Source: Bacillus sp. WMMC1349
GTDB taxonomy: Bacteria > Bacillota > Bacilli > Bacillales > Bacillaceae
Assembly: GCF_013155385.1 (NCBI RefSeq)
Contig: NZ_JABJUQ010000007.1
Location: 850,001 to 914,000, forward strand
Direction: 5' to 3'
DNA length: 64,000 nucleotides
A program made the translations under genes and the position numbers. Under the pieces are notes generated by a model. That model was not told the origin of the DNA and did not search any database. It worked only from the letters and a program-made list of their open reading frames with translations. Below are positions 35,896 to 45,954 of this stretch, piece after piece. The first letter of the stretch is position 1; every line of letters begins with the position of its first letter.

Positions 35896-37287
35896 ATGGG
35901 GGAAACGGCTAGAAAGTATGATATGTATTATGAAAAAACTCAGAAAACGACTCTGAGAAAACGAGAAACAGCTTCATACATTGGTGGAGGTTTTGCAGAT
36001 TCACTTTTATCCGGACTCGTAAATGTTTATTTAATGATTTATGCTACAGACGTGTTTGGTATTTCAGCTCTAGCAGTGGGTACTATCTTTTTTGTAGCAA
36101 AGATTGTGGATGCAATTTTTGATCCAATTGCTGGTATTATTGTTGATAAAACGAGAACAGCATATGGCAAGTTTCGACCTTATTTACTAGTAAGCAGTAT
36201 CGTTTGGGTCATTCTAACTGTCCTGTTATTCAATGGACCTGATTTATCAGATGTAGGTAAAATAACCTATATGTCAGTCATTTATCTTTTATGGGGATTT
36301 GCGTTTACTTTCTTTGATGTACCATATTGGAGCTTTTCTACAGTCATGACACAAGATGAAACAAAGCGTACAAGACTTGTCTCAATTGCAAGGGTTTCGA
36401 CTTTGATAGGTATGATTATATTAATGTTAGCTGGTGGTCCGATTGTTGCAAAAATAGATAGTATCAGTCCAGGGAGAGGTTATTCTAATTTAGCTATTAT
36501 GGCTTCTGTTTTAGCTTTAGTGTTCATGCTGGTGATGACGTTTGTTTGTAAGGAAAGGATCAAATCTAAAGGAGAGAGTATCAGTTTAAAACAAACACTA
36601 TCATATTTAAAGATGAATCGCCCATTACAATTAGCCTTATTGACAGCATTACTCTTTTTAGGAATGCCAATATCCCAAGGATTATCAATTTATTTTGCGG
36701 TTAACAATTTAGGCAATGTCGGGTACATGGCTATGTTAAACATTCCTCCATTACTTATTATTCCGTTTATTCCTGTCATTGTGCCATTTTTAACGAATCG
36801 ATTTGAAAAGAAGTATGTATTCTTTGTTAGTTCTTTGGCAAGTGCAGTGGCATTAATCATATTATTGTTAGTTGGTTACGAGAATCTAACCGTTGTTTTT
36901 ATTTTAAATGGCTTAGTATTATTTTTTAATCTAATTAATACAACAGTGATTTCGTTACTTATTGCAGATGCAATTGACTATGGTGAATGGAAAACAGGTA
37001 ATCGGTTTGAAGCGATTTCTTTTGCTGTACAAGCATTTATTAGTAAATTTCAAGGAGCAATTGCTGGTTTTCTAACTGGTTTAATATTAACAGCTATCGG
37101 TTATAAGGCAGGATCTACTACTCAATCAGCTACAACACTTGATGGTATTTATTTAGGATTTACGCTTGTTCCAGCTGTAATTGCTGTCATTGGTGCTATT
37201 CCAATTTTATTTAATAAATTTTCAGGGAGAATACGTCAAGAAGCACTAGAAGAAATTAAGCAAAGAAGGGTTAACGAGGAAATGTAA
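35896..37287 (+). CDS. GPH-type (glycoside-pentoside-hexuronide:cation) symporter
   Basis: 463 residues from the ATG 8 nt after AAAGGAG (an in-frame upstream start at 35887 overlaps that site). Twelve transmembrane helices; MFS_2/GPH signatures such as KIVDAIFDPIAGIIVDKTR (residues about 70-88) and IADAIDYGEWKTGNR (about 358-372). First gene of the transporter-GH78-GH3 set, so the substrate is probably a rhamnose-containing di- or oligosaccharide taken up with a cation. Regulated by a cre site and presumably by an AraC regulator. Confidence 0.92.
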   Translation: MGETARKYDMYYEKTQKTTLRKRETASYIGGGFADSLLSGLVNVYLMIYATDVFGISALAVGTIFFVAKIVDAIFDPIAGIIVDKTRTAYGKFRPYLLVSSIVWVILTVLLFNGPDLSDVGKITYMSVIYLLWGFAFTFFDVPYWSFSTVMTQDETKRTRLVSIARVSTLIGMIILMLAGGPIVAKIDSISPGRGYSNLAIMASVLALVFMLVMTFVCKERIKSKGESISLKQTLSYLKMNRPLQLALLTALLFLGMPISQGLSIYFAVNNLGNVGYMAMLNIPPLLIIPFIPVIVPFLTNRFEKKYVFFVSSLASAVALIILLLVGYENLTVVFILNGLVLFFNLINTTVISLLIADAIDYGEWKTGNRFEAISFAVQAFISKFQGAIAGFLTGLILTAIGYKAGSTTQSATTLDGIYLGFTLVPAVIAVIGAIPILFNKFSGRIRQEALEEIKQRRVNEEM

Positions 37288-37405
37288 GTATTTAACTCAA
37301 TTATCTTTGATTCGAGTAAACCATTTCTTTCATTTCATGATTATTAGTAAAAAATTATTTTGCTAAAATATTAGTAAGCCAGAGACGGAAGGGAAGTCAT
37401 TTAGA

Positions 37406-40264
37406 ATGTTAAAGGTTAGTCATCTGACTTGTGAATATCAACAATTCCTTTTAGGTACAGATCAAACTAGACCAAGGTTTAGTTGGACAAGTACATCTGA
37501 TAAAAGAAATACAAAGCAATGTTCGTATCATATAAAAGTAGCTACTGATCCTCAATTTATCAACTTAGTTTGGGATTCTGAAGAAATAGAAAATGATCAA
37601 AGTGTTCAAATCCAATATGATGGTGAGCCTTTACAATCTTTTACTCGGTATTATTATAAAGTGAGAATCTCAGATAACTACAATAGGTATTCTGATTGGA
37701 GTACGAGTGACTGGTTTGAAATTGCATTTTTAAAAGAAACAGAATGGACAGCAAAGTGGGTTACACCGAAATATCAACAAGCTCCAGAAGAAGTTTTTGC
37801 TTTGCGAAATACTATTTCATTGAACAAAAAGATAAAATCTGCCCGTGTTTATGCGACTGCCTTAGGAATTTATCAACTTCATATTAATGGAAGTAAGCTT
37901 GATGATGCATTATTAACACCGGGCTGGACGAGTTATCATCATCGATTACAATATCAGACTTATGATGTAACAGATAAGTTAGTTATAGGTAAAAATGCGC
38001 TTGGCATCATTTTAGCTGAAGGCTGGTACAAAGGAATGGGCTTTGATCAACCATATGAGTATGGTAAAAAATTGTCTGCTCTTCTTGAGTTGCATGTTGT
38101 TTATGAAGATGGAATGAAAGAAATTTTTACGACTAATGAAAGTTGGAAGTCAGGGAAAAGTGCTTTTGTTTCAGCGAGTATATATAACGGTGAAACCTAT
38201 GATGCCAGGCTTGCAACAAACTGGAGTGAAGCTAATTTCAATGATGAACAGTGGATTCCAGTAGATTGTGCTAAAGAACCAAGTACAAAGCTAGTCGCAC
38301 AAGAAAACGAACCTGTCAAAGTAACTGGGAAAATCAAACCAATATCATATATTTTAACACCAAAAGGTGAAAAGGTATTAGATATGGGGCAAAACATGGT
38401 TGGACGAATAAGAATGAGTGTTACCGCACCTGAAGGAACAAAAATCACATTAAAACATGCGGAAGTTTTAGATCAGGATGGTAATTTTTATACAGAAAAT
38501 CTTCGTGAAGCGAAACAACAGGTAATTTATATTGCGAAAGGTGATGGGGAAGAAACATATGCACCGTCTTTTACATTCCAAGGTTTTCGCTATCTGAAAG
38601 TAGAAGGGTACCCGGCAAAAGATTTACCTTTAGATCAATTTGTGGGTGAAGTGATTCATTCAGATATGAAACAAACTGGTGAATTTACAACAGATAACCC
38701 TATGGTCAATCAATTACAACATAATATCGTTTGGGGACAAAAAGGTAATTTTGTAGATGTTCCGACAGACTGTCCACAACGAAATGAGCGACTTGGCTGG
38801 ACTGGGGATGCCCAAGTTTTTATCGGAACAGCCTTATATAATTATCAAGGGTTATTATTTTTTAAAAAATGGTTGTCTGATTTAAAGGTCGATCAAAAAC
38901 CTGATGGGCAAGTCCCATTTGTGATTCCGAACGTTTTATCCGGGGATACGGTATCCTCAGGTTGGAATGATGCGGCTACCATTATTCCGTGGACTCTATA
39001 TCAAGTTTATGGAGATAAATCGATACTTGCTGAGCAATATGAAAGCATGAAAGCTTGGGTTGAAAAAGTGAGAAGTTTAGCAACAAACGAAACAGTATGG
39101 GAAGCGAAGATTCAGTTCGGTGATTGGTTAGCACTTGATGGAGATCCAGATTCTCCGATTGGAGCAACACCTATCCCTTTGATTGCAACTGCATTCCATG
39201 CATACTCAACCGAAATATTAGCAAAAACAGCAGATGTTTTAGGATTTGAAAATGACGCAGAAGAATATGAATTACTCTATGAAAGAATAGTTTCCGATTT
39301 TCAAGCAGAGTTTACAACACCGAATGGAAAAATAATTGGAGGAACACAAACGAGTTATATTATTCCTCTGGCATTTAAACTGCTGCAGGGGGATGCAGCA
39401 CAAAAGGCAGCACACGAACTTCATCGAATGATTGTTGCTAATGACTATCACCTTACGACTGGGTTTTTGGGTACACCGTTTTTGTGTTCTGTATTGTCAC
39501 AATACGGTTATCATGAAACAGCGTTGCGATTACTGCTTCAGGAGGAATATCCTTCTTGGATGTTTGAAGTCAAAAGTGGGGCAACCACAATTTGGGAACG
39601 TTGGAACAGCATGAATCCAGATGGATCATTTAATGATGCAGGGATGACATCGTTTAATCATTATGCTTATGGTGCAGTAGCGGAATGGATGTACCGTTCG
39701 ATTGCCGGCATAACATTCGATGAGGCAGTGCCAGGTTATAAAAAAATAAACATTGCTCCCAATATCTCTCCTTTAGGAATGAAGCATGTAAAGGCGAGTT
39801 ATGAAACGTTATATGGACCGGTTTCTAGTGAGTGGAAGATTGAAGACCGCTTTGTGACATTAAAGGTTTTAATCCCAGTTAATACTGAAGCGGAAATTAA
39901 GCTGCCACCTCACTCTGCTAACATCACTTTGGATGGTGATGCCATAAGCGATACAAAGATCACTTTAGGATCAGGTAGTTATCAGTTTGAATTTTACATT
40001 CATCAGCTTAAACAAAAATTAATGACAGAAGAGAGTGTAATCGGTGAGTTGATTTATTATCCGAAAGCAAAAGCTTTATTGGAGAAAAACTTAACGAATT
40101 TTATGCATGGAGAAATGCCTCCTCAAGCAGCATTCCAAATGATAAAAGGGTTAACGTTTAGAGAATGTAAAGTGACGCCGGAAACAGGCTTAAGTGTTCA
40201 TCAGATTGACAAAATACTTCTCGAAATCAATGAAGTCATCAATAGCCTGGGGGAAGAAAAATGA
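37406..40264 (+). CDS. Alpha-L-rhamnosidase, GH78, cytoplasmic
   Basis: 952 residues. Domain order is the usual one: N-terminal Fn3-like region (CEYQQFLLGTDQTRPRFSW), N-domain, concanavalin-like domain (LDMGQNMVGRIRM), (alpha/alpha)6 catalytic domain with the GH78 signature VPTDCPQRNERLGWTGDAQV (about 452-471), and a C-terminal beta domain. An extra C-terminal tail of about 80 helical residues (MTEESVIGELIYYPKAKALL...) follows. No signal peptide, so it works inside on imported rhamnosides. Overlaps the GH3 gene by 4 nt. Confidence 0.95.
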   Translation: MLKVSHLTCEYQQFLLGTDQTRPRFSWTSTSDKRNTKQCSYHIKVATDPQFINLVWDSEEIENDQSVQIQYDGEPLQSFTRYYYKVRISDNYNRYSDWSTSDWFEIAFLKETEWTAKWVTPKYQQAPEEVFALRNTISLNKKIKSARVYATALGIYQLHINGSKLDDALLTPGWTSYHHRLQYQTYDVTDKLVIGKNALGIILAEGWYKGMGFDQPYEYGKKLSALLELHVVYEDGMKEIFTTNESWKSGKSAFVSASIYNGETYDARLATNWSEANFNDEQWIPVDCAKEPSTKLVAQENEPVKVTGKIKPISYILTPKGEKVLDMGQNMVGRIRMSVTAPEGTKITLKHAEVLDQDGNFYTENLREAKQQVIYIAKGDGEETYAPSFTFQGFRYLKVEGYPAKDLPLDQFVGEVIHSDMKQTGEFTTDNPMVNQLQHNIVWGQKGNFVDVPTDCPQRNERLGWTGDAQVFIGTALYNYQGLLFFKKWLSDLKVDQKPDGQVPFVIPNVLSGDTVSSGWNDAATIIPWTLYQVYGDKSILAEQYESMKAWVEKVRSLATNETVWEAKIQFGDWLALDGDPDSPIGATPIPLIATAFHAYSTEILAKTADVLGFENDAEEYELLYERIVSDFQAEFTTPNGKIIGGTQTSYIIPLAFKLLQGDAAQKAAHELHRMIVANDYHLTTGFLGTPFLCSVLSQYGYHETALRLLLQEEYPSWMFEVKSGATTIWERWNSMNPDGSFNDAGMTSFNHYAYGAVAEWMYRSIAGITFDEAVPGYKKINIAPNISPLGMKHVKASYETLYGPVSSEWKIEDRFVTLKVLIPVNTEAEIKLPPHSANITLDGDAISDTKITLGSGSYQFEFYIHQLKQKLMTEESVIGELIYYPKAKALLEKNLTNFMHGEMPPQAAFQMIKGLTFRECKVTPETGLSVHQIDKILLEINEVINSLGEEK

Positions 40265-41964
40265 TGTTAAAAACAAAACAATTAGTTGATTTAAGAAGTA
40301 AACCTTATCATTTACAAGAACAAGATATGCAATGGGTGGAAGACACGCTCGAAAAGATGAGTACAGAAGAGAAAATCTGCCACTTATTTGCACCCCTTGG
40401 ATCTAATCCAGACCCGGATTTTTTAAAAAACTGGGTTGACAAATATAAACCGGGAGCTGTCATGTTCCGTCCATTGCCAGGGAAAATCATTCAGTCTGCA
40501 CATAGAGTTTTACAAGATGCCAGTCATATTCCTTTACTGTTAGCTGCTAACTTAGAAGACGGAGGAAATGGATTAGTTGAAGAGGGGACTTATTACGGTA
40601 AACCGTTACAAGTTGCCGCAACAGATGATGAGCAATCAGCCTATACATTAGGAGCCATCGCTGGAAAAGAAGCTGCCGCAGTAGGCGGAAACTGGGCTTT
40701 TGCTCCAATCGTAGATATCGATCATAACTGGCGTAATCCCATTACAAACGTGAGAACATTTGGATCTGATTACGAGCGAGTCTTGCGCATGGGCAAAGCT
40801 TATAAAAAAGGGTTTGATCTATCAGGTGGAGCGGTGTCGATCAAGCACTTCCCCGGAGATGGAATGGATGAACGTGATCAACACTTGCATGTGACCTATA
40901 ATACCTTGTCAGTCGATGAGTGGATGGATTCCTACGGTAAGATCTATCGTGAACTGATCGAAGAAGGTGTACATTCTGTTATGGTTGGACATATTGCTTT
41001 CCCAGCATATTCTCGAAAGAAAGGCGTACCAGATAAGCAGTTGAAATCAGCTACTCTATCTCCTGAATTACTTCAAGATTTATTAAGAGAAGAACTAGGT
41101 TTTAACGGATTAATTATAACTGATGCTACACCAATGGTGGCGTTTGCTACTGATGAAAAACGCCAGCATGCCATTCCACTTGCAGTTGCAGCAGGCTGTG
41201 ATATGATTCTTTTTACCCGTCATTATGATGAAGATATAGAGTCAATGCGTCAAGGGCTGCAATCTGGTCTAGTGACAGAAGAAAGACTAGATGATGCAGT
41301 TAGAAGAATACTTGGTGTTAAAGCTTCACTTGGATTGCATAAGAAAGAAGTACTTGTTCCAGATGTGACAGCTTTAAACAATATTCACTGTCATGAACAT
41401 GTGCAAGCAGCGAAAGATCTTGCAGACAACAGTATTACACTTGTTCGTGATCGGGAAAATTTGCTACCAGTGACATCACAAAAATATAAGAGCATTTACT
41501 TAATGCCACTTGGAGTAACAAGTGATGAGTCAGTGATCAAGCAATTGGCACGGACTCTTGAACAATCTGGTTTCACTGTCAGCGTTCAAGACACAAGAAG
41601 ATTTAGTGGAGAAAAAGCTGGTCAATCGCTTCAAGGCTTAAAGAAAGAGTTTGATCTGGCATTGTTCGTGGCACTTGAAAGAACAAAGAGCAACAGGACG
41701 CATGTTCGTTTAAATTGGAACCCATTTATCGCACTTGATTCACCGTGGTTCTCGACAGATATTCCTACGGTCTTTATTTCCTTAGCAAATCCATATCATT
41801 TAATTGATGTTCCATTTGTGTCGACCTTTATTAATGCTTATTCAGATAATGAAGCCACCATAAATGTGTTAGTCGATAAATTAACAGGCAAAAGTGACTT
41901 CAAAGGGATTTCACCAAGTGATCCATATTGCGGGGATCGCTGGGATCTCCATTTATATGATTAA
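40261..41964 (+). CDS. Glycoside hydrolase family 3 enzyme, cytoplasmic
   Basis: 567 residues, start ATG overlapping the GH78 stop. The N-terminal barrel has PLLLAANLEDGGNG, the NagZ-like KHFPGDGMDERDQH (about 198-211), and nucleophile Asp in GLIITDATPM (about 285). A reduced C-terminal domain follows; no Fn3 tail, no signal peptide. Annotation as beta-N-acetylhexosaminidase is tempting, but in this operon it more likely removes a beta-linked sugar (glucose or another) from a rhamnoside; substrate not readable. Confidence 0.88.
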   Translation: MMLKTKQLVDLRSKPYHLQEQDMQWVEDTLEKMSTEEKICHLFAPLGSNPDPDFLKNWVDKYKPGAVMFRPLPGKIIQSAHRVLQDASHIPLLLAANLEDGGNGLVEEGTYYGKPLQVAATDDEQSAYTLGAIAGKEAAAVGGNWAFAPIVDIDHNWRNPITNVRTFGSDYERVLRMGKAYKKGFDLSGGAVSIKHFPGDGMDERDQHLHVTYNTLSVDEWMDSYGKIYRELIEEGVHSVMVGHIAFPAYSRKKGVPDKQLKSATLSPELLQDLLREELGFNGLIITDATPMVAFATDEKRQHAIPLAVAAGCDMILFTRHYDEDIESMRQGLQSGLVTEERLDDAVRRILGVKASLGLHKKEVLVPDVTALNNIHCHEHVQAAKDLADNSITLVRDRENLLPVTSQKYKSIYLMPLGVTSDESVIKQLARTLEQSGFTVSVQDTRRFSGEKAGQSLQGLKKEFDLALFVALERTKSNRTHVRLNWNPFIALDSPWFSTDIPTVFISLANPYHLIDVPFVSTFINAYSDNEATINVLVDKLTGKSDFKGISPSDPYCGDRWDLHLYD

Positions 41965-41972
41965 TACGTGTG

Positions 41973-42006
41973 AAAGACAATTCATTTATTAGATGGATTG
42001 TCTTTT
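41973..42006 (+). terminator. Terminator after GH3 gene
   Basis: AAAGACAAT (41973-41981) pairs with ATTGTCTTT (41997-42005), with partial inner pairing. Ends the transporter-GH78-GH3 transcript before the AraC gene. Confidence 0.65.
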
Positions 42007-42059
42007 ATCATAAGAGCAACTTGAGATGATCATAGCCAATTTTGGAAAGGGGATATCTT

Positions 42060-43040
42060 ATGGCTTCCTCAGATCTTTTTCAACAGCTATTCATAGAAAC
42101 AGAAGAAGAAAAAGCTGTTTTAAAACAAAAGAATCAAGTGAAAAAGGATTTATATACCGATCAAGTTGATTTTATTATTGAAAGTGAAAAGTTTTTAGGA
42201 AAAGAAAACATGATTATGGTTAGAAAGCATACACGATTTGTAAATTTTCCGAAGCATAAGCATGATTATATTGAAATCAATTATGTCTATCATGGCGTAT
42301 TGGAACAAAAGGTAGGAAATCAAAAAATCATCCTGAAAAAAGGAGAATTGTTACTGCTCAATCAATATATTGAACATGAAATAAAAGCCTGTAATAGGGA
42401 AGATATTGTCATCAATTTTATTATCAATCCACGTTTTTTTGAGTATATCTTTACATATCTTTCAGCTGACCGTATGGAGACAAATATTAGTGATTTCTTA
42501 ATTAGCAGCATATTTAACTATACAAACAATGGTCAATTTCTTTATTTTGCCGTAGCAGAAATTGAATCTATCCAGGAATTAGTAAGAAAAATGATCGTGG
42601 AGATTATGGAGCCATCATTGCTATCTGACTCAATGGTCAAGCTGTACATGGGTTTATTATTCATTGAACTGATCAAAAATTCAGATCGGTTGATGAAACA
42701 AAATGAAAGCGGTCAACAACAGGATGTCATAATGGAATCCTTAAAATATATTGATCAAAACTATAAAAATGCGTCTTTGTATGAACTAGCCGATCAGTTA
42801 AAACAATCACACTATGGATTGAGTAAAAACATAAAAAAAATAACTAAACAAACATTTAAAGAATTGTTGCAGGAAAAGCGTCTCAGTGTCGCCAAAAAAT
42901 TAATTGAAAACATGGATCTCCCTATTTCTGCTGTAATAGAAGAAGTAGGTTATGACAATATGAGCTATTTTTATCGTATTTTTAAGAAGAAGTTCGGTTT
43001 TACACCGAAAGAGTATAGAAAGCATATCAATAAGGTTTGA
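42060..43040 (+). CDS. AraC family regulator, second copy
   Basis: 326 residues from the ATG that follows GGAAAGGGG; an in-frame TTG at 42042 is part of that site. Cupin-like N-terminus (FPKHKHDYIEINYVYHG, KKGELLLLNQYIEHEIK) and C-terminal HTH pair (SLYELADQLKQSHYGLSKNI, PISAVIEEVGYDNMSYFYRI, FTPKEYRK). It is a paralogue of the gene at 32720. Located between the glycosidases and rhaB, it probably activates the catabolic operon in response to rhamnose. Confidence 0.9.
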   Translation: MASSDLFQQLFIETEEEKAVLKQKNQVKKDLYTDQVDFIIESEKFLGKENMIMVRKHTRFVNFPKHKHDYIEINYVYHGVLEQKVGNQKIILKKGELLLLNQYIEHEIKACNREDIVINFIINPRFFEYIFTYLSADRMETNISDFLISSIFNYTNNGQFLYFAVAEIESIQELVRKMIVEIMEPSLLSDSMVKLYMGLLFIELIKNSDRLMKQNESGQQQDVIMESLKYIDQNYKNASLYELADQLKQSHYGLSKNIKKITKQTFKELLQEKRLSVAKKLIENMDLPISAVIEEVGYDNMSYFYRIFKKKFGFTPKEYRKHINKV

Positions 43041-43128
43041 TCAGGGGAGGATTGTGAGACCTCACAGGAGCAAGGAACGAGCTCTGAGGAGGCTCGCGGA
43101 ACATGCATACTACGTTCAGGACACCCTC
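43039..43128 (-). repeat. GC-rich intergenic repeat, copy 2 (reduced)
   Basis: Reverse complement reads GGGTGTCCTGAACGTAG, then TTCCGCGAGCCTCCTCAGAG, CTCGTTCCTTGCTCCTGTGA and GGTCTCACAATCCTCCCCTG. Same module as the other three copies, but with the GTGTGGATTGGGG segment and the GCGGGCGATC part lost. It starts at the stop codon of the AraC gene. Confidence 0.75.
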
Positions 43129-43209
43129 TATTTTTTTGCAAATAAGGACATAAAAAAGGTAAATCAAGATATTATGAATCCGTGTTGTTTCCCTTATTAT
43201 AAAGGTATA

Positions 43210-43223
43210 GTTAAGCGTTTACA
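43210..43223 (+). promoter_or_regulatory. cre site (CcpA) before rhaB
   Basis: GTTAAGCGTTTACA fits the cre consensus in 12 of 14 positions and ends just before the AAAGGAG ribosome site. CcpA bound here would act as a road-block or repress initiation of the rha operon. Confidence 0.65.
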
Positions 43224-43240
43224 AAGGAGTTGATAACCGA

Positions 43241-44650
43241 ATGAATTGTAGCCTAGCCGTTGATATTGGTGCATCTAGCGGTCGACTGATGAGCGGCTTT
43301 ATTTTAGACAATAAATTAGAGCTTGTTGAAGTCCATCGTTTTACAAATGACGTCATGAAAAAGAATGGACACTTCTGTTGGGATATTGATCGATTGTTTG
43401 CAGAAATCAAACAAGGAATCCATTTAAGTAAGAAAAAAGGATTCAATCCTACAAGTATTGGAATTGATACGTGGGCAGTGGACTTTGTTTTATTAGATGA
43501 AAATGATCAGTTATTAACCGATGCTGTATCATATCGTGATTCTAGAACAGATGGAATGATGGAAGAGGTCTTCAACATCATCAGCAAAGAACGGCTTTAT
43601 TTGGAGACAGGGATTCAATTTCAGAAGTTTAATACGATTTATCAGTTGTATTCTTTAAAAAAGAATCATCCAGAATTACTTGAGAAAGCTAAGTCATTTT
43701 TAATGATTCCAGATTATTTAAATTTCTTACTCACAGGTCGTAAGGTAAATGAATATACAAATGCTACTTCTACACAGCTTGTTCATGCCTTTTCTAAAAA
43801 ATGGGATGATCAGTTGTTAGAACAACTTGGAATCAATCAAAATATATTTCATGCAATGAAAATGCCAACATCAGAAGTTGGCCATTTACGGAAAGAATTA
43901 GTTGAAGAATTTGGTTTCGATATGAAAGTGCTGCTGCCTGCAACTCATGATACTGGTGCTGCTGTCGTGGCTGTCCCAGAAGTAAACGATACAATTTATC
44001 TTAGTTCAGGAACCTGGTCATTAATTGGGGTTGAAAATAAGTTTCCCATCTGTGTAACAAAAGCATTTGATTATAATTTTACGAATGAAGGCGGACTGGA
44101 TTATCGTTACCGTTTTTTGAAAAACATAATGGGATTATGGATGATTCAAGAGGTTAAACGAAATTATGATGACCAATATCATTTTCATGATCTAGTGAAC
44201 TTAGCGAAGCAAGTAAAGGATTTTCATTCAAAAGTAAATGTGGATGATGATCGTTTTCTTAAACCGGAAAATATGATTTTAGAAATCCAACGGTATTGTC
44301 ACGAAACGAATCAGTGTGTTCCAACTACACCTGGAGAAATTGCTAAATGTGTGTTTGATAGTTTAGCAGACAGCTATAAAAGAGCAATTGCTGAAATTGA
44401 AGAGATTTATGAAAAACAGTTCCCAACCATCAATGTCATTGGCGGCGGCTGTCAAAATGAAATGCTGAATCAGCTGATTGCTGATGTAACGAAAAAAGAA
44501 GTACTTGCTGGACCAGTTGAGGCAACAGCTATTGGAAATATTCTTTGCCAACTCATATCACTTGGTCGATTAACAGGAATTGAACAAGCTAGAACTTTAG
44601 TTAAGCAATCGTTTGAGATCAAAAAATATCAGGCTGTGACAGCACCATAA
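43241..44650 (+). CDS. rhaB: L-rhamnulokinase
   Basis: 469 residues, AAAGGAG site. FGGY kinase fold: N-terminal phosphate loop AVDIGASSGRLMSG, GIDTWAVDFVLLD, DYLNFLLTGR and EYTNATSTQL, central ATHDTGAAVVAVP, SSGTWSLIG, and C-terminal NVIGGGCQNEMLNQLIAD. Phosphorylates L-rhamnulose to L-rhamnulose-1-phosphate. First gene of the rhaB-rhaA-fucO-rhaD set. Confidence 0.96.
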   Translation: MNCSLAVDIGASSGRLMSGFILDNKLELVEVHRFTNDVMKKNGHFCWDIDRLFAEIKQGIHLSKKKGFNPTSIGIDTWAVDFVLLDENDQLLTDAVSYRDSRTDGMMEEVFNIISKERLYLETGIQFQKFNTIYQLYSLKKNHPELLEKAKSFLMIPDYLNFLLTGRKVNEYTNATSTQLVHAFSKKWDDQLLEQLGINQNIFHAMKMPTSEVGHLRKELVEEFGFDMKVLLPATHDTGAAVVAVPEVNDTIYLSSGTWSLIGVENKFPICVTKAFDYNFTNEGGLDYRYRFLKNIMGLWMIQEVKRNYDDQYHFHDLVNLAKQVKDFHSKVNVDDDRFLKPENMILEIQRYCHETNQCVPTTPGEIAKCVFDSLADSYKRAIAEIEEIYEKQFPTINVIGGGCQNEMLNQLIADVTKKEVLAGPVEATAIGNILCQLISLGRLTGIEQARTLVKQSFEIKKYQAVTAP

Positions 44651-44674
44651 GTGAAGTCAAAGGAGGATGTCAAT

Positions 44675-45931
44675 ATGGATATAAAAGAGAATTATGAAGC
44701 GGCTAAAAAACAGTATGAAAATTGGGGGGGTCATGTTGAAGAAGCTCTTGCCAAACTAAAAGATGTATCTATCTCCATTCATTGTTGGCAAGGTGACGAT
44801 GTAGGAGGATTTGAAACAAATCAACAGAAGTTATCCGGCGGGATTGATGTCACAGGGAATTATCCAGGCAAAGCAACTACACCAGAGGAGCTAAGAGCTG
44901 ATTTAGAAAAAGCACTTTCCTTTATTCCAGGACAACATCGAATTAACTTACATGCTATTTATGGTGAAACTGCTGGAGAAGGAGTTGACCGTGATCAGTT
45001 AAAACCTAAGCACTTTGAAAAATGGGTGAAGTGGGCGAAAGAACACGGTTTAGGACTTGATTTTAATCCAACATTATTTTCACATCCTAAGGCAGCTGAT
45101 GGACTAACATTAGCACATCCTAACAAGGAAATACGGGATTTTTGGATTAGACATTGTATAGCTAGTCGTGAAATTGCAGCTTATTTTGGTAAAGAGCTTG
45201 GTACACCAGCATTAACAAATATTTGGATACCAGACGGCTATAAAGATATTCCAAGCGACCGTTTAACACCAAGGCAGAGGTTAAAAGATTCCTTGGATGA
45301 AATCTTTCGAGTGAAAATTGATGAAAAATACAACATAGATGCAGTAGAAAGTAAGTTATTTGGAATTGGTTCTGAGGCATATGTGGTCGGTTCACATGAA
45401 TTTTATATGGGATATGCTTTAAAAAATAACAAACGATGTTTACTAGATACAGGTCATTTTCATCCAACAGAAGCTGTGTCAAATAAGATTTCGGCGATGT
45501 TGCTTTATCAGGATCAGTTAGCCTTGCATGTGTCAAGACCTGTCAGATGGGACAGTGATCATGTGGTGATTTTAGATGATGAATTGAAAGAAATTGCTTT
45601 AGAAATTGTACGAAATGATGCACTAGACAAAGTGATGATTGGATTAGATTTCTTTGATGCGAGTATTAATCGAATTGCTGCTTGGACAATTGGTACACGT
45701 AATATGATTAAAGCTTTGCTGTATGCTCTGCTCTTGCCCCATGACCACCTTAAGTGCCTTCAAGAAGAAGGCAACTTCACAGACCGTCTGGCATTGATGG
45801 AAGAGTTTAAAACATATCCATTTGGTGCGATTTGGGACTATTACTGTGAACAAATGGGTGTTCCAGTAAAGGAATCTTGGTTACATGAAGTGAAGCGCTA
45901 TGAGACAGATGTGTTAGCAAAAAGGAATTAG
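44675..45931 (+). CDS. rhaA: L-rhamnose isomerase
   Basis: 418 residues from the ATG 7 nt after AAAGGAGGATG; an upstream in-frame GTG at 44651 is less likely. RhaA signatures: [14 protein letters not shown] (about 37-50), [45 protein letters not shown] (metal ligands) and [17 protein letters not shown] near the end. Converts L-rhamnose to L-rhamnulose with a divalent metal. No mutarotase gene (rhaM) is seen next to it. Confidence 0.97.
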   Translation: MDIKENYEAAKKQYENWGGHVEEALAKLKDVSISIHCWQGDDVGGFETNQQKLSGGIDVTGNYPGKATTPEELRADLEKALSFIPGQHRINLHAIYGETAGEGVDRDQLKPKHFEKWVKWAKEHGLGLDFNPTLFSHPKAADGLTLAHPNKEIRDFWIRHCIASREIAAYFGKELGTPALTNIWIPDGYKDIPSDRLTPRQRLKDSLDEIFRVKIDEKYNIDAVESKLFGIGSEAYVVGSHEFYMGYALKNNKRCLLDTGHFHPTEAVSNKISAMLLYQDQLALHVSRPVRWDSDHVVILDDELKEIALEIVRNDALDKVMIGLDFFDASINRIAAWTIGTRNMIKALLYALLLPHDHLKCLQEEGNFTDRLALMEEFKTYPFGAIWDYYCEQMGVPVKESWLHEVKRYETDVLAKRN

Positions 45932-45954
45932 TCAATGTCAAGGAGGAGAAGCAA

